DNA from: Gari tellinella
Lineage: Eukaryota > Mollusca > Bivalvia > Cardiida > Psammobiidae
Direction of reading: 5' to 3'
DNA length: 64,000 bases
NCBI GenBank assembly: GCA_922989275.2
Contig: OV277866.1
Coordinates: 36,659,246-36,723,245, forward strand
Made by a program: the position numbers and the translations under genes. A model generated the notes under the pieces. The model was not told where the DNA came from. It worked only from the letters and a program-made list of their open reading frames with translations, and searched no databases. This document shows, in pieces, positions 44,556 through 55,107 of this stretch (position 1 is its first letter; the number at the start of each line of letters is the position of its first letter).

Positions 44556-45160
44556 ACACAAACAAAACGCTAACGCAATGCGATAAAATAAATAATAATA
44601 TAATACAGTGCTCCCTCTCTACAACGGCCCTCCCAACAAGGACTCCCTCCTTACAACGACATTCGCCGTAATTCAGTTAACGGGATAATTAATACTAACT
44701 CTTTTACTGCTGCAATATCGTCTGCTTAAGATTGTCGTCTGCTGTTTTCTCTCACAGTTACATATAAGTGGACATTTTGATAGAATACATATATTGACCA
44801 GTGACAAACAGCTTGAATCCTGATCAGACGCCGCGTTACGCGGCGTCTGATCTGGATTCAAGTTGTTTGCAAATGTAAGCCAATTCTTAATTGTCCCTCT
44901 CTATAACGACTCCCTCCGAACAACACACGCACTATGTGTCTCCCATTGGATGTCGTTGTAGAGAGGGGGCGCTGTATACATAATAAATGTATTTTCTTTT
45001 CATTTCTCCGAACCTTTAATTTTAATGTGAGTGGCAAACAGATTGTAGCCTGATGAGACGCCAGTTAACACGACGTCAGGTTCAAAACCGTTTGTGAACT
45101 GATTGCTGTGGACAGCATTGCTTCACGCGTTTATTGGGAAAGATAAACATATCTCCTGTA
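44556..45160 (+). mobile_element. Family B, old, interrupted by C
   Basis: Left: ACACAAACAAAACGCTAACG and CAATGCGATAAAATAAAT. Right, after the C element: GTGGCAAACAGATTGTAGCC and CACGCGTTTATTGGGAAAGA to TCTCCTGTA. The extreme left terminus is missing. Confidence 0.65.
44604..44976 (-). mobile_element. MITE family C, full length, nested in B
   Basis: TACAGTGCTCCCTCTCTACA to AGAGAGGGGGCGCTGTA, core arms CAAACAGCTTGAATCCTG / CTGGATTCAAGTTGTTTG. It retains the intact AAATGTAAGCCAATTC junction that is split by B at 20714. Confidence 0.86.
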
Positions 45161-45440
45161 AAGTGATTTATTTCACCATCCTTTTCATTGTTTGCACCAA
45201 ACTTCAATCACGACGTAAATTGAGAATGTAAAACACTCGGATCCAAATCATATACCGCATAAGTATATGATTTGTATAGTGACTTGAACCAATTTCTTTA
45301 CAGTTGGAAATATGTTTTTCGTTTCTATTTAAACAGAGCTAGATGCAAACGCAACTCAAACTTATGTAGAAAACGAAGTTTTTGTAGTTGTTGTTTTACT
45401 TTCTATCTATTGTTTCTTTTTACAAACAACAAATGATTGT

Positions 45441-45690
45441 TTAACTCTTTGAACCCTAGTCCCGCATATAGCGTTCTATTCAAGCAGTGTACAAGTGAAT
45501 AGTACACTTGTCCTATGCAAACAGTGAAGACCCAGATCAGAGGGCTCCGAAAGGAGCCCTCTGATCAGGGTATTCACTGTTTGTCATAATGCCAAACATT
45601 GACAAAAACAACCCTTGAAAGTCAGAAATGGGCTAGACTAAAATGGAAACTGGAATTGTCCATTTAAAGTTTTAGGGAGGAAAGGGTTAA
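45441..45690 (-). mobile_element. MITE family I, full length, reversed
   Basis: TTAACTCTTTGAACCCTAGT to GGGAGGAAAGGGTTAA with the CCGAAAGGAGCCC apex. Confidence 0.86.
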
Positions 45691-45706
45691 ATCTAACTGA
45701 AAAACA

Positions 45707-45778
45707 GTATGGAATCCGATCAGTCGACGAGACACTCATGCCACTTAGCGTCTGATCTGGCTTCAAAATGTTTGCAAT
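45707..45778. repeat. Degenerate type-1 core
   Basis: AACAGTATGGAATCCGATCA and GCGTCTGATCTGGCTTCAAA. Confidence 0.55.
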
Positions 45779-45814
45779 GGACATCATTGTACTTGCATAA
45801 GATTTGTTATACCA

Positions 45815-46045
45815 GCAATTAGGTTATCATTCACAACCCTTTTACTATCAATGACATCATAAAACGCATTTGCAAAACAGTTTTGAGCCAAGTCAGACAC
45901 CGCGTCACGCGGCGTCTGATCAGAATCAAAACTGTTTGCCACTTGTTTTGAAATTACGTCAGTTATACTGCGATAATTGTATCTTTGAAACGATATTGCA
46001 GACAACAATATTGAAGCAGGGAACAATATGGCTATAGAGGGGAGG
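45815..46045 (+). mobile_element. Family A, ends worn
   Basis: Core 45872-45939: CAAAACAGTTTTGAGCCA / AATCAAAACTGTTTG, centre CACCGCGTCACGCGGCG. The right arm has GATATTGCAGACAACAATAT and GAGGGGAGGGGTACAACC. Confidence 0.68.
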
Positions 46046-46189
46046 GGTACAACCTAACGAAAAAGTTGATCATGAAAGAGTTTAACATGGACTGAAAGGA
46101 GTTAACAGCAGTTTTGATCCATATGTTATGACCCAATTGCCTCGGCGTCTGATACTTAGAATTCGAATTGTTGGACACTAGTACGGTAA

Positions 46190-46440
46190 TACAGTGGAGA
46201 AAACGTTATTCTTTCCCGTTTAAAAGCAAACGAAACGCAAACGCATTGCACTAAAATATAGAAAAGGACAACTTTTCGACAATTCTGACTATTTATGTTG
46301 ATCTGGGTGGCAAACAGTTTGCAGCCTGATCAGACGCCGGGTTACCCGGCGCCTGATCTGGCTCCAAGCTGTTTGCAATGGAAATAATAGTTTTAGCGTA
46401 AACGCGTTTATTGGGAAAGAATAAAGTTTTTTCCACTGTA
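46190..46440 (+). mobile_element. MITE family B, full length
   Basis: TACAGTGGAGAAAACGTTAT to AAGTTTTTTCCACTGTA. Core GCCGGGTTACCCGGC. A variant arm CGAAACGCAAACGCATTGCA is also seen in the 35309 copy. Confidence 0.86.
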
Positions 46441-47102
46441 CTTCTGCAGTCAAAATACATAAATATATAATAGTATGTAAATAAGTCGTCAACATTTGCA
46501 AGATCAGGTTATTATCTACATTTTCATTTTACAGATTTTTGTTTCATTAGTTTTAACTTAAGTATTGCATACAATATATAAACAGGAGATTTGGCTACGA
46601 AATGTTGTAACATTATATAACGCCCGTCCCCATGAGATCAGCGGTCATTTGAAAAAATGATGTTCATAACGAGATTTGTTTTAAACTTTAGAAATTGAAC
46701 CTTCCGTGGGTTGCGATAACAGTAGCTACGTTTAGCAAGATAAAATCTGAATAAAAACATAATGCTTACAAATCAAATAACATATATATGGGACATATGT
46801 TGTATAGGATTCGAAATGTTATACGTCAAAGCCGGCTTAAACATGTTCATATTGATACTTAGTGTCCTTAAGCCAGGACATTTTATGCTCGAATCATGCA
46901 AAATATGCATACACAGGGGTGGAGTGAGGAGGGGATACATAATTCTTTCAAATGGGAGTCGGTTTACTCCAAATAGAGGTGTTAATTACAACAGTTTGGG
47001 TCCATATGAGTATCTGGTAAATCCGCTTTTGACCAGCCTCCAAACTGTCTATAAAGGCGACTTAAGTCGTCTTTGATGATGTAAGAGTTATCTTTCTCAT
47101 GT
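46441..47102. other. Mostly unique; one degenerate core
   Basis: TTACAACAGTTTGGGTCCAT ... CCAGCCTCCAAACTGTCTAT at about 46992-47056 is an old type-1 core. The 104-codon frame at 46762-47076 ends in it and is not supported as coding. Confidence 0.45.
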
Positions 47103-47348
47103 CCAGCGCCCCGTCTTACGAAACGTTGACGACAAATATTATCGTAAGTCTGATTATAAAATTCTAAATTATTATTTATTTCTCTATCTAATCCTGTATT
47201 GTGACATCCCTATGGAATCGTCTGTTCAAAACCATTCCAAAGAGATGCCACAAGACAGAATTATATTAAGAAATAAGAAATTAAAAACATTTTTAAGTTA
47301 TGACTTACGACAGTTTTTGTTGACGACGTTTCGTAAGATGGGACCCAG
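47103..47348. mobile_element. Family F, diverged
   Basis: CAGCGCCCCGTCTTACGAAA to TTTCGTAAGATGGGACCCAG. Stem CTATCTAATCCTGTATTGTG and mirror with several mismatches. Confidence 0.75.
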
Positions 47349-47389
47349 GATATTGACTGCGTAGTTGGTGACATCGTCTTATTATATCA

Positions 47390-47575
47390 AACTTCGATTT
47401 ACGATAAAACCGAAACTCGATCATTCGTACTCGCGCTAGTTCGAACAGACCCATTTCTTTAACTTTGAAATACGGCTATGTTCGACGTTAGCGAAAAGGA
47501 GTTGTCGAAATTAAACTTATAAAATACTAGTAAGGCCGATAAAAGCGAGTTCGAAGTAACGAGTTTCGACAGTTG
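47390..47575. mobile_element. Family J, diverged
   Basis: GCTAGTTCGAACAGACCCAT, TTTAACTTTGAAATACGGCT, ATGTTCGACGTTAGCGA and AGCGAGTTCGAAGTAACGAG. Confidence 0.6.
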
Positions 47576-47795
47576 TTTTGTAGAAATGTTTAATCATTTT
47601 TATTTCCTTAAACTTATTCTTCTATTTTCTATTTGGATAAAAGAAGCATCGACTTAAATTGCAAACCATTTGGATCCTGATCAAACATCGAATTATAATC
47701 CATACGATGAGTAGGATCCGTGCGCATTACACTGCATTAAGACCTTAGTATTGATCGGGTTGACAACTAAATCGTACTATGACGACTAAACCGAT

Positions 47796-48010
47796 TTAGC
47801 CCCTTCACAGCTTTATCCAGAGTACAATGGTTGTTTGCAAACATTGTTGATCTTGATCAGATGCCATGTTATGCGATGTCTGATCAGGATTCAGATTGTT
47901 TGACATTCGTTTCGATATTGTTGTAGTCACAATGCCTGAAATTTAAATTTGAGAAAAAAGTAAATGGCAATTGTATTAAGGAGATGACGTCACGACATTG
48001 AACGGCTAAA
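47796..48010 (+). mobile_element. Family A, ends worn
   Basis: AGCCCCTTCACAGCTTTATC, core 47837-47902 (GATGCCATGTTATGCGATGTC; CATG/ATGC partly paired), TGACGTCA at 47985-47992, then CATTGAACGGCTAAAG. Confidence 0.72.
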
Positions 48011-48181
48011 GTCTCACCTGAACCATTAAAGAATATCTGTGTCGAACTTGGGCGCCTTTGTTACAATAAGAACATTTTAAGAAGGAAATACCTTATTTCC
48101 CTTTAAACACAACTTAACGTGAAACATAAAACAATAAAATGTAGAAATTTGCATTGAAGGGTTAAAGTCTCTTTTGAGCTA

Positions 48182-48430
48182 TTAACCAATTACCCCATAC
48201 CCCGTTTCTAGTTTTGAAGACAGCTGGTCCATTAAAGAAGGTTGAAAGTAAAGCAGAATGTGCCTTAAGGCGCATTCTGCTTTACTTTCAGCCTGCTTTA
48301 AGCGTCCATCTGATAGAATAAAGAAACTATTTCTTATGATGCATTTCATGACTGTATAAATTAGAACTATTTTTCTACAGCGTAGGAATAAACGGAACAC
48401 GCTAAAAGGCGATTGTATGAGGGGAAGAGT
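48182..48430 (-). mobile_element. MITE family E, reversed
   Basis: TTAACCAATTACCCCATACC, GTTTCTAGTTTTGAAGACAG, apex AATGTGCCTTAAGGCGCATT (one G-T wobble), then TTCATGACTGTATAAATTAG and GCTAAAAGGCGATTGTATGA. Confidence 0.78.
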
Positions 48431-48489
48431 ATAGTACCTGGGTTGAACTTGGGACACGTTTGTTACAATCAGAAGATCTACAGAGTGAC

Positions 48490-48720
48490 AAACCTTTTTA
48501 TTTCCCTTTAAGCACTACTTAACGTAAATCATTAAGCAATAAAATATAGAAATTTGGCGAGATTAGAACATGTTGACAATTTATTTAAATTTGGGCGGCA
48601 AACAATTAGGGGCTAATTACGTGTTACATGATATGGCTCCGAACTGTTTATAATATATAATATATTATAACTCGGGCACGAACGCGTAAACTTATAGTGA
48701 AATAATAACATAAGTACTGT
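48490..48720 (+). mobile_element. Family B, old copy
   Basis: CTTTTTATTTCCCTTTAAGC, GCAATAAAATATAGAAATTT, ATGGCTCCGAACTGTTTATA and GAACGCGTAAACTTATAGTG. A second left fragment is at 48080-48155. Confidence 0.55.
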
Positions 48721-48774
48721 CCTACTCCTTAGAAGTAATGTTTAACATAATATACTTCAATTTAACTATATATT

Positions 48775-49013
48775 GTCCCGATAGATATTCAGTATCGAAG
48801 ACATGTGATTACTTGGAGAAGCTAAAAATAAAACAGAATGAGTCATAAGGAGCAGTCCGCTTCACGATAAATCTGCTTTTAGCTACAGAATGCTAGAATA
48901 AAGACATAGTTAGTGATGCCCATAAAAAAACTGTACCAAATGAAACTATCTCCTTAAGTGGAAGAATACATGTAAGGCGTAAACATGTTTATTTATGCAG
49001 TAATGAGTTAAGC
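48775..49013 (-). mobile_element. Family E, degenerate, reversed
   Basis: GAAGCTAAAAATAAAACAGA, ATAAATCTGCTTTTAGCTAC and TACATGTAAGGCGTAAACAT in E order. Confidence 0.55.
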
Positions 49014-49600
49014 ATAGTTTACAGTTCATTTACTTTTATAAAATTCGAGTTTCATAATATTATGCATTTAATTATTGATAAAAATTACATATTATAAAAG
49101 CTATATCATCTTAACACAGTTATATTGTATATACTATGCATTATTATCTTAACATAGTTGATGTATGTTTAATAGTATAACATCAATTTAGATTCTCAAT
49201 TTTATATCTTTGATATGTTTATATTAAGACATTGTGTATGGAAAATGTATCTCTCTTGGGAAATATATTCAACTTATTTCACTTCTATGTGGAAATATAG
49301 AGAGAGGATATGAACGTTTATAGTCCTATACTACACCTTAAAACATTGATAAGAAACAAATCAGACAACTATATCTGGTTCATTTGCAAAGTATGCATAC
49401 ATGGTAAAATTACAGGTGTTTATTAAATATTATATCTTCTTTCCTAATATTGCGTTCTGCAGGAAATGGGCGAACTTTTATTCCTTAACTATTACAAACT
49501 ATTTGAACCGAAATGTGACGATGAGAAAGTCCAATCTGATATAGTTTTCTTTACAAACATGCAATAATTCAGCTCGAAGAATTGTTGCACACAACAATGA
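49014..49600. other. No recognised feature
   Basis: Very AT-rich unique sequence. Confidence 0.45.
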
Positions 49601-49665
49601 TTGAGTTGGGTTTTACTGCACCGCGACACATGAAATGTGTCGCGGTGCCGTAAAACCCTACTCAA
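49601..49665. repeat. Hairpin M, single copy here
   Basis: TTGAGTTGGGTTTTACTGCA / TGCCGTAAAACCCTACTCAA flank a perfect inner stem CACCGCGACACAT-GAA-ATGTGTCGCGGTG. It is unlike types 1 and 2. No termini seen. Confidence 0.8.
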
Positions 49666-49845
49666 TATTTGCAGATGATGATAACATAACTTGCTAAATG
49701 TGAAATAGTTATTAATGCGATAAAAATGTGGTTATTAAATATAATTACCCTAAAGTACATTTCGTTAGCATTAACCACTCTTGCACAACCGGGCATTATA
49801 TTTTAAATAACCCTATACCGTCAAAGTCGGGTCATGTCGACTTGT

Positions 49846-50033
49846 AAACACTTTTGATCAAAATCAGACGCCGCGTTACGCAGTGCCTGACTAGGTTCCA
49901 AAATGCTTGACACTTCTGTCGATATTGCTTCAGTCAAAATGTTTTAAGTCTTGCTTTGAAATATATATGCAGGCAATGCTTTTATGGTAGACGATATGGT
50001 GGTAGACGACAAATTTAAGCGGTGCCAGGGTTA
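49846..50033 (+). mobile_element. Family A, worn
   Basis: TAAACACTTTTGATCAAAAT ... GGTTCCAAAATGCTTGACAC around GCCGCGTTACGCAGTGCC, then TGGTAGACGACAAATTTAAG and GGTGCCAGGGTTAA. Confidence 0.65.
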
Positions 50034-50040
50034 ATCTATT

Positions 50041-50188
50041 GACAGCAGTGACGTAATAATTTCTAAACTATTATCGTCTGCTTTCATTTCTAAATTTTAA
50101 ATTCTAGGTTTTTTTATTTATGAATAATTGAAATGAGTTCCAATTTGCATATATTATTGTACTCGGGGTACCACAGTGAAGGGGTTAA
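50041..50188 (-). mobile_element. Family A without its hairpin
   Basis: CAGCAGTGACGTAATAATTT, ACTATTATCGTCTGCTTTCA and ATTGAAATGAGTTCCAATTT run straight into TATTGTACTCGGGGTACCAC and AGTGAAGGGGTTAA. The roughly 65-bp core is cleanly missing. Confidence 0.72.
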
Positions 50189-50861
50189 ACGTTATGTCAG
50201 CTATGTCTCTTCCAATTGTTTGATAAATAGCTTTCATTTTGGACATCTATAAAGGAATGTGTTAGGTAACATTTTCTCTACAAATGCGTCTGCATTTTTT
50301 CTGCAATAGTTTCCAATTATACACTGCCCTGTTTTCGTTTTATTACATTGCATTTGTGCTAAGCTTCGTTCAAACCAGGAAGAATAATTTCTCCTCCATA
50401 CAATCAGTCATAATACCCTATTTTTGGCAACCGATATGCAGGCAACACGTTTTAAACATATCATAACATGCCACCGTATTAATTCAATTTGGATCAATTA
50501 TTATTAATTAACCAATGGGTCTTATTCGCAGCATCAACTATCATGCTTTAATGCAAGTTTGCTATTAAATGAAATGATACAACAATTGACAGGGAGCAAT
50601 TTCATTACGATTTTCAAAACAATTAAAACAATTAAGGAAAATCTTTTTTTTTTAAATTTTTGGATGAAGCCCGAACCACTTCGAATTAATGAGCACGCAA
50701 GTTAATTTGTGCCAATGCATATTTTAGTACCCATATCTTTAAAACACTCGCTGATGTATGAACATAATTGACATTACTGTTTTCAAATAGAAAACAGAAA
50801 GCAACTTTGACGGGAGAAGCGTTATCCCTTATCTGCCTTACCAAAAGGGCATCGGTATGTT
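50189..50861. other. No recognised feature
   Basis: Unique sequence. The 60-codon frame at 50284-50466 is not supported. Confidence 0.4.
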
Positions 50862-51035
50862 CAAACAGGTTGGATCCTAATCAGACGCCGCGTTACGCGG
50901 CGTCTGATCAGGATCTAAACTGTTTGACGCATATATCGATGCTTCTTTACTAAAAGTGTCTAAACTCTGAAGTATAGCATATAAAATAATATTGCACTGT
51001 TAAAGCAGAACATATTCTGGAACTTAATGGGTTAA
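50862..51035 (+). mobile_element. Family A, left arm lost
   Basis: Core 50862-50926 (CAAACAGGTTGGATCC ... GGATCTAAACTGTTTG, centre GCCGCGTTACGCGGC), then GTTAAAGCAGAACATATTCT and TTAATGGGTTAA. Confidence 0.7.
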
Positions 51036-52674
51036 GAGGCAATATCTGCAGAACAACAAGACAGTGAAGAATAATCAAACACGTGTTTATCCGTCAGTTT
51101 TTGGGGAAGTATGGATATTTCAAAAGAAGGGGAATAGCTGATGTAGAACTGACGTAAAAAAGAAATTTTTTCATTGGTTTAGAGTTGAAAAACAAGCCTT
51201 GTATATATAACGAGAATGCAAAAATTGTGCTAGAAATGAAACGTACTTTGTCTTAAAAATAAGTTCGTGATTGTTTTTAAAAACTAATAATTGCTTAATG
51301 CAAGACAATATTAGAAAAAAGAAAGCTCAGAATCGGAAATATTCTAAAACAACATTTATCATGCCTTAGCCTGACGTTTTTCCTAAAGAGTGCTAGTCTT
51401 TATTTTAGTGATGGTTGAAAACAACTTTGTATGATTATATCAGTATTCAACGTAATTAAAATACAACCGCATTCACATAATTCGAAGATACTTGAATTTC
51501 TGCAGTTGAAAGCCACTAAATTGAACTCGCTGAAGTCGAACATATCACTTCCCTTAAATTCAAGCGTCGCGTATCCATGTGAACTTTGAAATACGTATAA
51601 TAATGTTCGACATGTGCGATTTAGATATATCACAATTCTACTGTTCTTGCTTATAAGTATTGGAAACACAAAACTCGGATGGATGAACCGGGTGTTACAG
51701 ATATTTTACGGATTACTGGACATATCATATAGCGCTGTTTAAAGATGCGATGAGGAATAGGGATGCTTCCAGAAAGATTACTTTGGCTAATCTCATTCGC
51801 TGAAATAAAGCGCATTGTTAAAAACAAACAGCATCTTGTCAAACAAACAAGTTCATCCCATATTACACATTTTATTAGGCCCCGGAACCGCGGCAATGTA
51901 GGCGCACAAAACCCGGTTCTAGTAGTGTAGTAGACGTATGAATAAGTTCGCTTAACAGGAACATAAGAATGTTAAGGGGTTAATATTGCATTCCTTCCAG
52001 CATTTCATTTATTTATGGTTCTCTTAGCAAACAGTCGCCGAGGTTTCCTCTGATATCAGAACATAGTGCTGCTGTCCACATATTTATTTTTTTTATAGAT
52101 TAATGCTTTAGTTTAGTTCAAACGGGAAAATCCGTTTCCTCACTCTTCATAAATCGAATTTTAAAATTCTTTTTATTTAATTGACAAACTTTGCTGCGAT
52201 TGTTCAGAATTAAAGCAATATCAAATGTGCAATGGTGTGCGCGTATGCCTCGTTCCTATCTTATATTGTGATTTACAAAAAAACGACTGAAATTCAAGTG
52301 GCACTTGCTCTAAACGATCCATATTCAAAATAATACAGTAAATTCTCAGTGTCCAAGGCTCACATTCAGATGTGATAGCTGGGTTCAGGCTGTTCTTTGC
52401 TTAGGTATTACAAGAGCCGATGTTCACTGCAAAACCCTTGAAGCCTCCGAACTGATGGCAAACCGGGTTTAGATAATCCACCAGTGTTTTAGGAAAGGTT
52501 CACTTTAACCTCACATTTCATTGCGTTTAAGTTTAATGATAATTAAACTGGAAACAAAACCATTTTTCCAAATGTGATCAACAAAACACTTGAAGGCTAA
52601 GAAATAACAAAATCAATCATCTATGAAACAGCAGTGCTCTGGACAGATTGATGTGATGGTAAGACAGACTTATG
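51036..52674. other. Mostly unique; diverged family J trace
   Basis: GAACTCGCTGAAGTCGAACA and GAACTTTGAAATACGTATAA between about 51480 and 51625 are an old J copy. A core remnant, GCAAACAGTCGCCGAGG, lies at about 52028-52044. No exon supported. Confidence 0.4.
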
Positions 52675-53068
52675 TACAGTGCTCCATCTCTACAACAACA
52701 TCCAATTAAAGACAAAGGTAGTCATTGTTGTTCGGAGGGAGTTGTTATAGGATGGAATTACAAACAGTTTAAAAATATTTCAAACACCGCGTAAAGCGGC
52801 GTCTGATCTCGAGTTAAGCTGTTTGTCACTCGTCATTATGTTTTTTTGTCTGAATGTCCAATATGTGACTTTGGGGAAAACCAATATGTGACTTTAAGGA
52901 AAACAGCATATGACATTTTTTAAACAGACAATATTGCAACCGTGCAAGGGTTAGACATAATTGTTTTGCTTTTGGGAACAGCGGCAATCATTGTTGTAAG
53001 GAGGTGGTCGTTGTAAAGAGGGTCGTTGTTGAGGGTGGGGGGGGGGGGGGGGGTGGGGGGATGCTGTA
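52675..53068 (+). mobile_element. MITE family C with expanded G tract
   Basis: TACAGTGCTCCATCTCTACA to GATGCTGTA. Core damaged (CACCGCGTAAAGCGGCG; GAGTTAAGCTGTTTG). TATGTGACTTTGGGGAAAAC / TATGTGACTTTAAGGAAAAC is a short internal duplication. Just inside the right end the GGGAGGG-type repeat has become a run of 17 G, T, 6 G. Confidence 0.78.
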
Positions 53069-53399
53069 CTTATCCAAATGTTCGCTTAAAACGCACAACT
53101 TCAGCTGCAATAAACATTGACATTGAAATGTTTAATCTTATTCATATATTCATAGTCTTTCACTTTCTCATAAATCTATATGCGGTTCAAACCCATAGTC
53201 CTAAACTGAGGAACCAAACAAAAGCCCTATATATATTCTAAATACAAATTTTCTTACGTATCGATAATTCCCTACGGTTTGAATGTTGATTGGGATCGAC
53301 TCGAAGTACGATTCCAATGAACAATAACAACATAAGGATAAATGGGGAATTAAAGGAGAAACTACGGTTATAAAATAATAAAAATAATATACCAAGTTA

Positions 53400-53720
53400 T
53401 AGTCTACTTTCAGTCCGAATGACCGCTCAGCCGACTGTACATATACTCCCCTGATCATCGAGCCATCTTGCCTATGAGCACTGCTAACATATGGCGCAGT
53501 CAAATGCAGCCGCAGTACCGACTCAGACCCTTCACAGGTACCCATTTTAACCCCTGGGTGGAGAGGAGCAATTCGCGGTACATGTCTTGCTCAAGAACAT
53601 TCCTGTACATCATCGGGAATTCAGAAAAATCCCCTAGTCAGACCGCTGGTCCGGCGGGGGATCGAACTCACGACCCTGGTACCGTAGTCCAAGGTGTTAA
53701 CCATTGGGCCACTACCGCCG
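53400..53720 (-). mobile_element. tRNA-derived SINE
   Basis: Read on the minus strand from 53720: an A box TGGCCCAATGG (53711-53701) and a B box GAGTTCGATCC (53669-53659), at tRNA-like spacing inside a GC-rich head. Downstream is an unrelated body (CAGGAATGTTCTTGAGCAAG). The boxes match RNA polymerase III internal promoters. The 3-prime end is uncertain and may reach AT-rich repeats near 53370. It is not a functional tRNA. SINE family not assigned. Confidence 0.72.
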
Positions 53721-53730
53721 ATATCGGTTA

Positions 53731-53925
53731 TAGTCGAACTTTAATATCTACAACTCGGTTAGGTCGAACATACCCGTATATCAAAGTTAAAACGTGGCTA
53801 AGCCACGTTTTAACTTTGAAATACGGATATGTTTGACTAACCGAGCATGAAATAATGCAATTCATGTATCGACAAATCAAATAGTTCGAAATTTAGCGAG
53901 TTCGAGATATCGAAGTTCGACTGTA
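53731..53925. mobile_element. MITE family J, most complete copy
   Basis: TATAGTCGAACTTTAATATC to GATATCGAAGTTCGACTGTA. Core AAAACGTGGCTAAGCCACGT within CCGTATATCAAAG / CTTTGAAATACGG. It begins about 10 bases after the SINE head. Confidence 0.82.
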
Positions 53926-54175
53926 TCATCTTGATCCCTGCAAGTACATATACGTCACATATTGGTTTTATCAGTTTTATTTTGTGACGACTCTATTACG
54001 ACTTCCTTCCACGAGATCATAAAAATGTAACCATGAAAAAACATGGTGGTAGGTTTGAAAATACAAATTTTCTGCCGTGACAATCTTATTACCAGTTTTT
54101 ACTTCATTACACCATGACTGAAATATGGTTACAGCCCCTCTCTCCCTTTGTTCTCTGAATTACTTTTTCTCCTAG

Positions 54176-54516
54176 TTATTGTTCATAAAATTGATCCTCA
54201 ATTATTCTCTTTAACACCCTGTCCTACAGGCACGATGACAAGACAATTGGATGGTTGTCATAATCAATATGAGAAATGGTTTTCAAAAATGAATCATACA
54301 AATTATCTTGGCGATATTTATGATGCGTCGACTATCGCTATTTGCGCGGGCAAATATCAGATTCGAATATTCGGCTGTCAATTGTGGAACAATATAATTT
54401 GCAACCGTTTTGTGCGGCCTTGTTTAAATAACGACTCTCGCATTTATGTCGAAAAATGTCGAAACTTCGTGAAGAAAAGCATAATTTATAAGATAACGCT
54501 GGCTTGTCGGAAATAA
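54176..54516 (+). CDS. Candidate last exon of a Cys-rich secreted protein
   Basis: A pyrimidine-rich tract ending TTTTTCTCCTAG (to 54175) or GTCCTACAG (to 54229) leads into a frame open to TAA at 54516. Either acceptor gives a phase-1 junction. About 96 codons follow the second acceptor, with seven Cys (GCHNQYEKW, ICAGKYQ, GCQLWNN, ICNRF, PCLNND, KCRNF, ACRK). The apparent start upstream is TTG, so the signal peptide would lie in an earlier exon. AATAAA overlaps the stop. No domain recognised, but spaced cysteines and unbiased codons make this the best coding candidate in the window. Confidence 0.5.
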
Positions 54517-54904
54517 AAAAAATACTGACGTTTCTTAAATGATGGAAACCATATCGAGTTCCGGACTATAAACATTGCAAAACCGACGAAGACAACACAC
54601 GAAGTTATTCGTTTAACAAGAAACCACTTTGGGAAAGAAAATCCGATCTGTCGGATTTTGTTTGATAAACTGTTTACTGTTTTCGAAAGTAAAGGGTTTT
54701 CATATAACAAGATGAAGGAAATTGACTTATAGTTTTATGTTGTGTACATACATACAGTGGGGATGTTCTAGCTCTTTCCTAATATAAGTTGAACAACTGT
54801 TTCGAAGAGCCTTTCTTCATAGTATTGCATTTCTTTGCGCTTATGGTCAGTTTAACGGTAAATATACCGTATTCAAACTGAATATAGCACTTCCAAGCCA
54901 GAAG

Positions 54905-55107
54905 TTGTATACATTACCCTATACATTGTTTCCTCCGCTAACAAAATGAGTTCCACTTTATACAGTTTTTCATCTATAATAGCAGATGATAGCTTGAAAG
55001 TAGGCTGAAGGTAAAGCAAAACGCCCCTTTAGACCAATCTGATCTACTTTCAACCTGCTTTAAGTGGTAACCTATTTCCTAAATTAGGAAAAGGTTGTGA
55101 GGAACTG
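54905..55107 (+). mobile_element. Family E, degenerate
   Basis: CGCTAACAAAATGAGTTCCA, AGCAGATGATAGCTTGAAAG, AAGGTAAAGCAAAACGCCCC and CTACTTTCAACCTGCTTTAA. Confidence 0.62.

Noticed and set aside
53640..53720. Functional tRNA gene
   Set aside because: Only the internal promoter boxes match; acceptor and anticodon stems do not pair, and the sequence continues as a SINE body.
53201..53836. Frames of 114 and 122 codons
   Set aside because: They cross the SINE and the J palindrome; the translations are repeat-derived.
54486..54710. Minus-strand 74-codon frame
   Set aside because: Antisense to the end of the better-supported plus-strand exon candidate, with no independent support.
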